From assembly GCF_034180645.1 (NCBI RefSeq), contig NZ_JAXFNY010000020.1, positions 1 to 63,914 of the forward strand: a stretch of DNA of 63,914 bases. The letters run 5' to 3'. Below are positions 1-8,158 of the stretch, one piece after another (within the stretch, counting starts at the first letter, position 1; the number at the start of each line of letters is the position of its first letter). The notes beneath the pieces are model-generated. The model did no database searches. It was not told the DNA's origin and saw only the letters and a list, made by a program, of their open reading frames with translations. The DNA comes from Mobiluncus sp034180645. Its GTDB lineage: Bacteria > Actinomycetota > Actinomycetes > Actinomycetales > Actinomycetaceae. The position numbers and the translations under genes are program-made.

Positions 1-201
1 AGCGAAGCGAGAATGAGCCGTCGCGAAAACGGTGAAGGCGGCATAAAAGCAATGCCCAGTGGGCATTGCGCCGCCGGAACACCAAACAGAAAAACGGCAG
101 CGAGCGAAGCGAGAATGAGCCGTCGCGAAAACGGTGAAGGCGGCATAAAAGCAATGCCCAGTGGGCATTGCGCCGCCGGAACACCAAACAGAAAAACGGC
201 A
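1..201. repeat. Two tandem copies of a 102-bp structured repeat
   Basis: Bases 1-99 recur exactly at 103-201, a period of 102 bp; the window begins inside the array, so more copies may lie to the left. Each copy can fold into a long hairpin (37-75 and 139-177): a 9-bp stem GCAATGCCC/GGGCATTGC with loop AGT, topped onto a 6-bp stem GGCGGC/GCCGCC across a small bulge. Because 102 is divisible by three, an open frame runs through both copies, but it has no ribosome binding site and is a by-product of the repeat. The array probably lies 3' of a gene outside the window. Confidence 0.9.
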
Positions 202-216
202 CCGATGTGCCGTTTT
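193..216. terminator. Bidirectional intrinsic terminator
   Basis: A perfect 10-bp stem, AAAACGGCAC and GTGCCGTTTT, surrounds a 4-base loop (CGAT). It ends in a T-run on the plus strand and begins with an A-run, so it could stop transcription from either side. It closes the tandem-repeat array and probably terminates the gene left of the window. Confidence 0.7.
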
Positions 217-423
217 AGCCGGAACACCCTAAAAAACCCTCCGTCGCCCGCTACTTGTGCGTGTTAATCCCTCTATGATTGCGTTCCTCGGCGGCGGCTG
301 GTCATTCCTAGTATTCTTGATGGGTATGTGCGCTCAATTGCTGTGGGTGCTGAGAGTTATGCCGGAAACGAAGGACATTTCGCTGGCAGAAATGTCCAAT
401 CTACTAAGTGTGGAGTAACAATC

Positions 424-1389
424 ATGACAGAAACAAACTCAACGTGTTTGCCGATACTGTGCTTGGGTGAAGCGCTTATTGACGTCATTGAGCGCGCCGG
501 CGAGGTTGAAGAAAAGGTGGGCGGTAGCCCCTTCAATGTGGCGTGCGGTTTGGCCAGTTTGGGACACCACACCACACTCGCTTCCTGGTGGGGAAATGAC
601 GCCCGCGGTCACAGCCTCGAAAAGCATTTGCACTCCGCCGGGGTAGACATTGTCGCGGGCAGTGCTAACGCCGAGAAAACGCCGATAGCTAACGCCCATA
701 TTGACTCCGCCGGTCGGGCGACCTACGACTTCGAGCTGGATTGGCAAGTGCCGCCGCTGCCGGACGCAACTCAGCTTAGCCACCTGCATACCGGCAGTTT
801 CGCAGCTACGCTCGCACCCGGCGCTTCTGCAGTGATGAGCGCGGTCAAATCGATGGCAATCCGGGGAACCGTCAGCTACGACCCGAATATTCGACCTTCA
901 CTGATGGGCAGTCCCGAGGAAGTCCGCCCCCAAATCGAGGAAATCATCAGCCTGGCCGATGTGGTTAAAGCCAGCGATGAGGACATTGCTTGGCTCTATG
1001 GAGATGACGTACCCCTCGAGTCCGTACTGCACAAATGGAAAGAGATGGGGCCGGGTCTGATTGTTGCTACCCGCGGACCGTGGGGTTCCTATGCACTTTG
1101 CGCCAACGACCGGGATATGTTGGTGGTTGATCCGCTCAATATCGAGGTCGCTGACACCGTGGGTGCCGGGGATTCTTTCATGGCGGGGCTGATTTCCGGG
1201 TTACTGGACGATGGACTGCTCGGCTCGGCGCCAGCCAAACAGCGCCTGCGGCAAGCCCGACTGAGTGACGTACAGGCGGCTTTGCACCGCGCCACCATCA
1301 CTTCGGGACTCACGGTCAGCAAGGTCGGAGCCTACTCCCCCACACGTTCCGAAGTCGCGGAAATTCTCACCGCCGATCCCACGCTTTAA
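424..1389 (+). CDS. PfkB-family sugar kinase, probably fructokinase
   Basis: This 321-residue cytoplasmic kinase should phosphorylate a sugar, probably fructose, with ATP. The N-terminal strand LCLGEALIDVI (about residues 12-22) and the substrate loop GGSPFNVA (33-40) are typical of fructokinases. The PfkB signature DTVGAGD (244-250) carries the catalytic aspartate and anion hole. The reading frame stays open upstream to 328, but ATG 424 is chosen because GGAG lies 8 bases before it and the family consensus starts just downstream. It stands alone, convergent with the following acetyltransferase gene. The exact sugar is not proven; ribokinase-like or other PfkB substrates remain possible. Confidence 0.88.
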   Translation: MTETNSTCLPILCLGEALIDVIERAGEVEEKVGGSPFNVACGLASLGHHTTLASWWGNDARGHSLEKHLHSAGVDIVAGSANAEKTPIANAHIDSAGRATYDFELDWQVPPLPDATQLSHLHTGSFAATLAPGASAVMSAVKSMAIRGTVSYDPNIRPSLMGSPEEVRPQIEEIISLADVVKASDEDIAWLYGDDVPLESVLHKWKEMGPGLIVATRGPWGSYALCANDRDMLVVDPLNIEVADTVGAGDSFMAGLISGLLDDGLLGSAPAKQRLRQARLSDVQAALHRATITSGLTVSKVGAYSPTRSEVAEILTADPTL

Positions 1390-1412
1390 GCCGCGTCACA
1401 TACGAAAATCCT

Positions 1413-1431
1413 GGCAACTATCGTAGTTGTC
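1413..1431. terminator. Possible convergent terminator hairpin
   Basis: The sequence GGCAACTA-TCG-TAGTTGTC forms an 8-bp stem (one G-T pair) between the convergent sugar kinase and acetyltransferase genes. A short T-run follows on the minus strand only, so it is a better terminator for the acetyltransferase gene. Confidence 0.35.
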
Positions 1432-1452
1432 GATGTTACCGCAGGCCTAAAA

Positions 1453-2133
1453 CTAGTCAAGTTGCGCGGCTGCGTCCAACATCCGCTCCACCGGCGGACG
1501 GTAGTTGCCGTTCGCGTCACATGTCTCGGCACTGTCTTTCAGGTAAATATCCAGGAATTCCCGCAGGGCACTGCCCACCCCCAGACCGAAAAGCTCGCCG
1601 GTTTGCGGGTCAATAGCGCCGTGCGCCCGGCCGGCAAAACTCACCAGCCACATGTCTTCGCCCACCGGTACATCCGGACTGAGTCGGGGCATCTCAAAAG
1701 GAAAGTCCAGGTGTTTAGCGCCCGATCGTTGATAAAACGCCCACCGCCGACGCGGGTCGCCGTACTGTTCAGAGGCTACATGCTGGTGAGGATTTTCCAC
1801 TTCTCCCAGAATCAAGAGAGGGTTGTGGCGCGATTCCCACTGCGAAATAGCCTGGTGAAACAGTTCAGAGCCTACGCCGCGTCCACGAGTCAGGGGGCTG
1901 ACCGCCAACCAACTAAGCATCGTGATTTCTGCGGTGGCGAGCCAACCTATTGCTGCCCCTAAGGGCCGCGAACCGTCCCACGCGGAGAATACCTGAAGTT
2001 CCCCACCCGTTAGCTGCTGAATCAAATCACCGGGATTCCCCAGTTCTTCGGGTCCGAAAGAGACTTCCAGCAGTTCGCGAACCAAGATTTCGGCTTGACC
2101 GGGTTTCAAATCATTTTGATACTCAATGTGCAC
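1453..2133 (-). CDS. GNAT-family N-acetyltransferase
   Basis: This 226-residue protein has a GNAT acetyl-CoA binding motif, RGRGVGS at residues 83-89, preceded by the usual beta-strand (TMLSWLAVSP). The first 150 or so residues fit one GNAT domain. The remaining C-terminal part (PQTGELFGLGV onward) is not recognised. The substrate could be a small molecule or a protein and cannot be told from sequence. It is a single gene, ending convergently with the sugar kinase, with the U32-family gene on the same strand upstream. Confidence 0.8.
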   Translation of the reverse strand: MHIEYQNDLKPGQAEILVRELLEVSFGPEELGNPGDLIQQLTGGELQVFSAWDGSRPLGAAIGWLATAEITMLSWLAVSPLTRGRGVGSELFHQAISQWESRHNPLLILGEVENPHQHVASEQYGDPRRRWAFYQRSGAKHLDFPFEMPRLSPDVPVGEDMWLVSFAGRAHGAIDPQTGELFGLGVGSALREFLDIYLKDSAETCDANGNYRPPVERMLDAAAQLD

Positions 2134-2221
2134 CCTTACACCCTAGCCCAAGCCCAGATTGAACTCTATTTCCAAAACTACACGCGGCCTTATCCCCCCA
2201 GAGACACTCGGCGCAGCCGCA

Positions 2222-3508
2222 TTAGCGAGCTTTTCCGCGCAGCATGGCACCGGGAGGAATCGCCCTCTCGCAAGGGAAGGAAAACTCGTGCGCCGGGTGA
2301 TTGATTTCACTCACTGTTTCCCCCGCTTCGTCGCATATCCCCGCGGGGGGAATCTCGAATAGAATCGGCTCGGTTCCCGGAATCAAGAACTCTACCTGCT
2401 GTCCGGGCACAATCTTGTTGCGAGACAGCACCGTCAGGCGCTGCGCCGCAGCGTCGTAATCAACTGCGGTTCCTAACCAGAGCCAATCACTAATATACCC
2501 TCCTCGGGTAACACTTTCTGTCGCAGGTGTTTCGGGGTAGAAAAAACCGGTGCCGTATTCTCGGTGGGTTACTTTATACGGTTCCTGCAAGACCCATTCG
2601 GGCAGGGCAAAAGCGCCGTCACAAGCCAGTTCGGTCACATTTTCCCTTCCGTCCAGGTAGGTAGTGACCGCGGTTTTATAAGCATTGGTGAGAGCCGCGA
2701 CGTAATACTCGCCCTTAGCGCGACCTTCGATTTTTAGACTGGTAACCCCGGCGGCAATGACCTCATCAACGTGTGCCAGCATGTTCAAATCCTGAGAATT
2801 AAACAGGTAGGTGCCGCCCTCGGTCACTTCAACGGGGAAAAACTCGCCGGGGCGTTTTTCCTCAACCACATGATATTTCCACCGACAGCTTTGGGCACAG
2901 TCCCCGTGATTGGCATCCCGTCCCGTGGTGTATTTGGAAATCAAACAGCGCCCCGAAAATGCCATGCACATGGAACCGTGCACGAAAGCCTCAATCTCAA
3001 GGTCAACAGGAATCTTGGCGCGCATTTCTCGAATCTCAGGCAAGTTCATCTCGCGAGCCAAAACAACCCGTTTTGCCCCCAGCTCATACAAAGCGGCGGC
3101 AGCCTGATAATTCATCACCCCGGCTTGCGTGGAAATATGCAGCTCGGTATGCGGAGCAATCTGTCGCGCTGCCATGAGAATGCCGATATCCGTGACAATG
3201 AGCGCATCCACCCCGATTTCCGCCAGCGCCCCCAGGTAAGCATTCATTCCCGCCACCTCAGAGTTACCGGGAATGATATTCACGGTGGCATACACCCGGA
3301 CATCGCGGGCATGAGCATAGCGAACGCCCTGTTCAAAATCCTCTAACGTAAAGTTTTTCGGAGCGGCTCGCATCCCAAACTCTGCCCCGCCGCAGTACAC
3401 CGCGTCAGCTCCGAAATCCACCGCAGTTTTCAGCACCCGCAAGTTTCCCGCCGGCGCCAGCACTTCGGGACTGCGCCGCCGGGTAATTTTCGGTAATTCC
3501 AAGTTCAC
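2222..3508 (-). CDS. Peptidase U32 family protein (TrhP-like)
   Basis: A 428-residue member of the U32 family. The N-terminal barrel begins PEVLAPAGN and the family signature EAFVHGSMCMAFSGRC is at 173-188. Four cysteines (181, 188, 204, 208) could hold an iron-sulfur cluster. Some bacterial members (TrhP) are needed for hydroxylation of tRNA wobble uridine, while others were described as collagenase-like peptidases; tRNA modification is the likelier role here (inference). The start is GTG at 3508 with AAAGG just upstream. It follows the methyltransferase gene by 11 bases and is probably the last gene of a HAD-methyltransferase-U32 operon. Confidence 0.85.
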   Translation of the reverse strand: MNLELPKITRRRSPEVLAPAGNLRVLKTAVDFGADAVYCGGAEFGMRAAPKNFTLEDFEQGVRYAHARDVRVYATVNIIPGNSEVAGMNAYLGALAEIGVDALIVTDIGILMAARQIAPHTELHISTQAGVMNYQAAAALYELGAKRVVLAREMNLPEIREMRAKIPVDLEIEAFVHGSMCMAFSGRCLISKYTTGRDANHGDCAQSCRWKYHVVEEKRPGEFFPVEVTEGGTYLFNSQDLNMLAHVDEVIAAGVTSLKIEGRAKGEYYVAALTNAYKTAVTTYLDGRENVTELACDGAFALPEWVLQEPYKVTHREYGTGFFYPETPATESVTRGGYISDWLWLGTAVDYDAAAQRLTVLSRNKIVPGQQVEFLIPGTEPILFEIPPAGICDEAGETVSEINHPAHEFSFPCERAIPPGAMLRGKAR

Positions 3509-3519
3509 GAGCCGAGCCT

Positions 3520-4410
3520 TTACTCCGATAGAAACTCCACTGAAATGTTCGCCCGGCTGAAGCGGTGTCGCATAACCGCAATCGCTTCCGGATTTTCATC
3601 TATCAGCACGAAGCGACGCTCCAGCTTGCCCGCGACCGCCCCGGTCGTGCCGGAACCTGCGAAAAAATCCAAGACCCAATCCCCCGGACGGCTCGAAGCC
3701 TGAATAATACGCCGCAAAATCCCTTCGGGCTTTTGCGTAGCGTATCCCGTCTTTTCCTTGCCTGTCGGAGAAACAATAGTGTGCCACCACACGTCAGTCG
3801 GGAGCTTTCCCAGCGCGGCCTTCTCCGGAGTCACCAAGCCAGGAGCCATATACGGCTCGCGGTCCACAGACTCAGAATCAAAATAATACCTTTTTTGGTC
3901 TTTAACGTAGACGAGGATATTGTCATGTTTGGCAGGCCATTTCCGTTTGGAACGCCCGCCGTAGTCATACGCCCAAATGATTTCATTCAGGAAACAATCC
4001 CGCCCAAACAGCGCATCCAACAACACCTTTGCGTAGTGAACCTCCCGATAGTCCAAATGCAGGTATAAAGTCCCGGTAGGGGCCAGCAAACGCCACGCCT
4101 CCTCTAAGCGAGGCTCTAAGAGACCCCAATAATCGGTAAAACTATCGTTATAGGACGTCACCTGGCCACGGACGGTTTCATAAGTTTTACCTTGAAACCC
4201 CACTCGTGAACCCATTACTGGCTCATCGGTACGCACCGTTTTCAGGGACTGACGCGACTGCACTTTCCCCGTGTTGAACGGAGGATCTATATAAATAAGT
4301 TGAAATGACTGGTCCGGCAGCCCCCGTAATATCGGCAGGTTATCCCCCGCCACCACCAGGTTTGCTCCCTCGGCGCTCCAGGAGATTGTAGACATCTGCG
4401 TAGCTTTCAA
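3520..4410 (-). CDS. Site-specific DNA methyltransferase, beta class (orphan)
   Basis: An amino-group (N6-adenine or N4-cytosine) DNA methyltransferase of up to 296 residues. The catalytic motif IV DPPFNTG is near the N terminus (42-48) and the S-adenosylmethionine motif FAGSGTTG near the C terminus (250-257). This IV-to-I order defines the beta class, with the target recognition region between them. No restriction gene is adjacent, so it looks like an orphan methyltransferase. It lies between a HAD phosphatase (6 bases upstream) and the U32 gene. The first codon is TTG at 4410; an in-frame ATG at 4395 is an alternative. A second methyltransferase of the same class is at 42433-43728. Confidence 0.85.
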   Translation of the reverse strand: MKATQMSTISWSAEGANLVVAGDNLPILRGLPDQSFQLIYIDPPFNTGKVQSRQSLKTVRTDEPVMGSRVGFQGKTYETVRGQVTSYNDSFTDYWGLLEPRLEEAWRLLAPTGTLYLHLDYREVHYAKVLLDALFGRDCFLNEIIWAYDYGGRSKRKWPAKHDNILVYVKDQKRYYFDSESVDREPYMAPGLVTPEKAALGKLPTDVWWHTIVSPTGKEKTGYATQKPEGILRRIIQASSRPGDWVLDFFAGSGTTGAVAGKLERRFVLIDENPEAIAVMRHRFSRANISVEFLSE

Positions 4411-4416
4411 GGCTGC

Positions 4417-5100
4417 CTATTTCTTTCCCGGATGGACACCCAAAGCGCTCAGCAGTTCGGCAGGCGTCGAGACGACCTGTACAGCCCCGCGCTCCTCGCC
4501 GGGCTGAGCCGTATCACCCCAGGTAGCCAGGATTGCCGGAATCCCATTAATCTGAGCGCCCTCGATGTCATAGAACCGGTCCCCCACCATCACGATACGC
4601 CGCTTATCCTGCGGCTCACTCAACCCGAACTGCTCCAAAGCTGCAGCAATGACCGCGGGTTTGTCAACCCGGGAAGTACCAGGTATCACACCCGAAACGA
4701 CTTCAAAGAAATCTTCAATCCCCAGATGCTGGAGAATCTCCAATGACATCTGTTGGTTCTTAGTAGTCGCCACTCCCAGACGGTATCCCCTCACCCGCAG
4801 CTTTTCCAACATTTCCCGAATACCGGGATAAAGCGGCACGTCAATAGCGTTGGGCCAATACATTTCGCGGTATCGCGCGACCATAAAAGCCACCCGCTGC
4901 TCATCAGCATCCGGTTCCATATCCCGCATGGCATCGGCGAGAGGCGGACCGACATATTTCTTGTAAGCGTCAGGCGGAAGCATCCGGCCGTGCAGCTCCA
5001 GATCCAAAGCTGCAAAATACTCGGTAATACGTGACACAGAATCTGTCAGGGTGCCGTCCATATCCAGCAAAACGACTTCGACCCTGCTCAAGTCCACCAC
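4417..5100 (-). CDS. HAD-superfamily hydrolase, phosphoglycolate phosphatase-like
   Basis: This 227-residue protein has the HAD motif DMDGTL (nucleophile D13, acid D15), a helical cap domain (about 20-85), motif II (VATTKN), the motif III lysine and motif IV VGDRFYD with its metal-binding aspartates. It resembles Gph/pyrophosphatase-type HAD phosphatases that act on small phosphate esters. The start is GTG at 5100, eight bases after GGAGG. It heads the operon with the methyltransferase and U32 genes. The substrate is unknown. Confidence 0.82.
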   Translation of the reverse strand: MVDLSRVEVVLLDMDGTLTDSVSRITEYFAALDLELHGRMLPPDAYKKYVGPPLADAMRDMEPDADEQRVAFMVARYREMYWPNAIDVPLYPGIREMLEKLRVRGYRLGVATTKNQQMSLEILQHLGIEDFFEVVSGVIPGTSRVDKPAVIAAALEQFGLSEPQDKRRIVMVGDRFYDIEGAQINGIPAILATWGDTAQPGEERGAVQVVSTPAELLSALGVHPGKK

Positions 5101-5211
5101 GATGCTGCCTCCATCCTCGAGCGTACCCGGAAAACTGCCCGAAAAGACTTATGAAATAATTAAATACGTAACGCCCAGCACCAGGGCCGGGCGTCGCGAA
5201 TATCGACCTCG

Positions 5212-5382
5212 TTAGTCTTCGACGGTCAAACGGCCAGTCTGGTAAGCCTTCACCAGGCGACGCGGAACCGCGACTTCCTGACCCTGAACTTTAACGTTAT
5301 CAAGCTGCGTCAACTTAGCCGTCCAAGCAGAACGACGTGTACGAGTGTTGGCGCGGGACATTTTGCGCTTGGGTACTGCCAT
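5212..5382 (-). CDS. rpmF: 50S ribosomal protein L32, zinc-free form
   Basis: A 56-residue protein starting MAVPKRKMSRANTRTRRSAW, the hallmark of bacterial L32, a component of the large ribosomal subunit. It lacks all four zinc-ligand cysteines of the common form; the middle reads VKVQGQEVAVPRRLVKA, as in the cysteine-free L32 of other actinobacteria. ATG 5382 has a strong ribosome binding site (AAAGGAG). A GC-rich inverted repeat (ACGCCC/GGGCGT, 5171-5194) followed by T-rich sequence lies downstream and may end the transcript. Cysteine-free paralogues are often used under zinc limitation; whether a cysteine-containing copy exists elsewhere cannot be seen. Confidence 0.95.
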   Translation of the reverse strand: MAVPKRKMSRANTRTRRSAWTAKLTQLDNVKVQGQEVAVPRRLVKAYQTGRLTVED

Positions 5383-5479
5383 TGCCCTGCGCTCCTTTCA
5401 ATTAGTGATTGTTCACAAGACATACAATGTTAGCAACAACTCGATGATTTTATCAAACTGACCATCGTGAGGTAAAAGT

Positions 5480-6136
5480 ATGACGCAACGCTACGTGACC
5501 ATAGCTGAGGACGCACCGGGATATTTCGAGCTTGAAATCAAACGGTCGCGTTTCCTGGGAGTGGCACGAAGCGCTGCAGATGAAGTCGCAGCCCGTCAGG
5601 TAATCGAAACCGCGCGGAAACAGTATCCCGACGCGCGCCATCATTGCTCCGCTTTTACCTATCTGCCCGCGGGCTGGGAAAACGGGGTTCAACCGGTCCA
5701 ACATTCCAGCGACGATGGCGAGCCCAGCGGTACTGCCGGACGTCCCATGCTCGATGTGCTGCTGGGCAGCGGATTGCAAAACGCTTGTGTGGTGGTGACA
5801 CGGTATTTTGGCGGGATAAAGCTGGGAACGGGCGGTTTAGTGCGAGCCTACAGCGAGGCAGCGCAGGGGGCTATCGCGGCTGCGGGAAGGGTGGAAGTCA
5901 AGTCCGTTCCCGTGGTGTCCTTCGATGTCGCTGCGAACCGGGCGGCTGCCCTAGAGTCTTGGCTACACTCGCGAAGCTTCAAGCCCCTAAGCGTGACCTG
6001 GTCAAACCGGGTCACGTTTGAACTTGCGGTGGAAGGAGGCACCCAGGACGAGCTCGCCGCCGCTCTCGCCGCCCAGCTCGGCGCGCCGGTAACTTTTGGC
6101 GACGCGGGAATAAAAGTGGTGCGCTCACGGTTGTAA
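5480..6136 (+). CDS. YigZ/IMPACT family protein
   Basis: A 218-residue member of the UPF0029/IMPACT family. The conserved blocks HHCSAFTY, SSDDGEPSGTAGRPML and VTRYFGGIKLGTGGLVRAY are all present in the N-terminal 120 residues, followed by the EF-G-like C-terminal domain typical of bacterial YigZ. The cellular role is not established; eukaryotic IMPACT regulates the Gcn2 kinase through translation. The start ATG 5480 has GAGGT seven bases upstream. It lies just upstream of cysK on the same strand. Confidence 0.88.
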   Translation: MTQRYVTIAEDAPGYFELEIKRSRFLGVARSAADEVAARQVIETARKQYPDARHHCSAFTYLPAGWENGVQPVQHSSDDGEPSGTAGRPMLDVLLGSGLQNACVVVTRYFGGIKLGTGGLVRAYSEAAQGAIAAAGRVEVKSVPVVSFDVAANRAAALESWLHSRSFKPLSVTWSNRVTFELAVEGGTQDELAAALAAQLGAPVTFGDAGIKVVRSRL

Positions 6137-6196
6137 TAGACGGCTCCCTTCAGGGAAACGGACAGAATACTGAGAAAAGGAATCTAAAGGATAAAT

Positions 6197-7132
6197 ATGA
6201 CTTATGCGAACGACGTCACGGCTGCTATCGGCCACACTCCTCTGGTGAAAATTAATCGGGTGCTGCCCGCGGGGACCGGCGCAAATGTGCTGGCAAAAAT
6301 GGAGTTCATGAACCCCGGTGGCTCGGTGAAAGACCGGCCCGGCTTGGCAATCATTCGCGCTGCCGAAGCCTCGGGAGAGTTGCAGCCAGGCGGCACAATT
6401 GTGGAGGCTACCAGCGGTAATACCGGGGTGGCCCTGTGCATGGTGGGGGCTGCGCTGGGGTACCGAGTCGTCATCTCGATGCCGTCCTCCATGAGTGTGG
6501 AGCGTCGGCAGCTGATGAAGGCTTACGGGGCGGAGCTGTTGCTGACGGACCCGGCGGGGGGCATGGCGGCTGCGGTTGAAGCTGCGGAGGACTACTTGGC
6601 GAACCACCCCGAGGCGGTTTTTGCCGGGCAGTTCGATAATCCTGCCAATCCTGAGATTCACTATCGCACCACCGGTCCCGAAATTTGGGAACAAACCGAG
6701 GGACAGGTTGACGCGTTTGTGGCTGGAGTGGGTTCCGGCGGCACGGTTTCCGGGGTCGGGAAGTTCCTCAAGGAACAGAACCCAGAAGTGTGGGTCGTGG
6801 CAGTAGAGCCGGCAGAATCGGCATTGCTGTCCACCGGCCAGGCAGGCGCCCACAAGATTCAGGGCATTGGCGCCAACTTTGTGCCGGATAACTACGATAG
6901 TGCAACCGTTGACGAAGTCATGACGGTGACCTCGGACGATGCTATTGAGATGGCGCGGAAAGCTGCTACCCAGGAGGGGCTTTTGGTCGGAATCTCCTCC
7001 GGGGCGAATTTGGCGGCCGCTGCCGAACTGGCCGCGCGACCTGAGTTTGCTGGCAAGACCGTGGTGACCTTGCTTCCCGACACCGGCGAACGCTACCTGT
7101 CCACCGTACTGTTTGCGCACTTGGGCGACTGA
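6197..7132 (+). CDS. cysK: Cysteine synthase A (O-acetylserine sulfhydrylase)
   Basis: This 311-residue cytoplasmic enzyme makes cysteine from O-acetylserine and sulfide using pyridoxal phosphate. The cofactor lysine is K45 in NPGGSVKDR. The substrate loop TSGNTG is at 72-77, and the glycine-rich phosphate loop GVGSGGTVSG follows at about 176. Length matches the family. The gene is followed by cysE, whose product supplies O-acetylserine, so the two form a cysteine synthesis pair. The two proteins usually bind each other through the CysE C-terminal tail, which here ends in isoleucine as expected. Confidence 0.95.
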   Translation: MTYANDVTAAIGHTPLVKINRVLPAGTGANVLAKMEFMNPGGSVKDRPGLAIIRAAEASGELQPGGTIVEATSGNTGVALCMVGAALGYRVVISMPSSMSVERRQLMKAYGAELLLTDPAGGMAAAVEAAEDYLANHPEAVFAGQFDNPANPEIHYRTTGPEIWEQTEGQVDAFVAGVGSGGTVSGVGKFLKEQNPEVWVVAVEPAESALLSTGQAGAHKIQGIGANFVPDNYDSATVDEVMTVTSDDAIEMARKAATQEGLLVGISSGANLAAAAELAARPEFAGKTVVTLLPDTGERYLSTVLFAHLGD

Positions 7133-7333
7133 GGAACCGCGGCAGTCAGGCAGATCGAACCTACCGGCCTGGTGCAGTTCTGACGAGATAAACCGAACGA
7201 CCCGACCCGCCAAAACTGGCCCAGGCTGGCCCGGACTGGCTCAAAACGACACGCCCGAAACGAACCTCGGGAACGATAGCCTAGAATAGTTAGCGTCCGG
7301 TCGTTAAACCAACCAGAGGAAGTACCCGTCCTG

Positions 7334-7951
7334 ATGACTTTCGTGAAACACACTACCCCGCCACGGCACCTGCCCGCCTATAAACTCGGTGTGCGGGATT
7401 TGTTGTTGGAGGACTTGGACACGGCCTTGAAACGCGACCCTGCCGCGCGCGGACGCCTGGAGGTAGCGCTCACGTACCCGGGGGTTCACGCCCTGTGGGC
7501 ACACCGGCTGTCCAATCGGTTCTGGGTCAATGGTTTTAAAATGATTGCGCGCCTGATTCAGGAATTCGCGCGCCTGATAACGGGGGTGGACATCCACCCG
7601 GCCGCGACCATCGGACGCCGCCTCTTTATCGACCACGCCACCGGGGTGGTCATTGGGGAAACCGCGGTGGTTGGCGAGGACTGCTTGATTTTTCACGGGG
7701 TGACCCTGGGCGGGCAGTCCATGAATAGGGGCAAACGCCACCCGACCTTGGGCAATGAGGTCATGGTGGGTGCCGGGGCGAAAATCCTGGGCGCCATCAA
7801 CATCGGAGACGGCGCCAAAATCGGCGCCAACGCCGTGGTCGTTAAGGATGTTCCGCCTGGACGTATCGCCCTGGGAGTGCCGGCAAAACTGCGCAATCCC
7901 AAGAAACCGGTCAGTCCCGATATGAACATCGATCCTTCGCTGTTTATCTAG
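7334..7951 (+). CDS. cysE: Serine O-acetyltransferase
   Basis: A 205-residue enzyme that acetylates serine with acetyl-CoA, the first committed step of cysteine synthesis. The left-handed beta-helix made of hexapeptide repeats is clear from about residue 85 (IHPAATIGRRLFIDHATGVV, then GVTLGG and GAKILGAINIGDGAKIG). The active-site histidines lie in DHATG and FHGVTLGG. The C terminus ends DPSLFI; the final isoleucine is the usual anchor for CysK. AGAGGAAG lies 11 bases before ATG 7334. The 201-bp gap after cysK holds GC-rich repeats and a possible -10 element TAGAAT, so cysE may have its own promoter. Confidence 0.95.
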   Translation: MTFVKHTTPPRHLPAYKLGVRDLLLEDLDTALKRDPAARGRLEVALTYPGVHALWAHRLSNRFWVNGFKMIARLIQEFARLITGVDIHPAATIGRRLFIDHATGVVIGETAVVGEDCLIFHGVTLGGQSMNRGKRHPTLGNEVMVGAGAKILGAINIGDGAKIGANAVVVKDVPPGRIALGVPAKLRNPKKPVSPDMNIDPSLFI

Positions 7952-8158
7952 GGGAAAAGAAGCACAAGAAAGCGAAATCCAACCAAGATTAACTTGGGAA
8001 CATAGTTCTAGCGAGAACCCAAAAGAGAAAAATCCGATTCATCCCCATCCACCCATTGCATTGTTCTAAAGTCAACCTCACTAGCCGAAAACTCATCCGT
8101 TAATAGCTAAAAATAATTATTAGAACAGCACACAGTATAGATGTGTAGTGCAATCAGT

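Noticed and set aside
13..267. 84-codon frame running through the tandem repeats
   Set aside because: It exists only because the repeat unit is 102 bases, a multiple of three. It has no ribosome binding site and its sequence is two copies of the same translated repeat.
6125..7213. 362-codon minus-strand frame
   Set aside because: It covers cysK in antisense and has no family features or start signals, while cysK is unmistakable.
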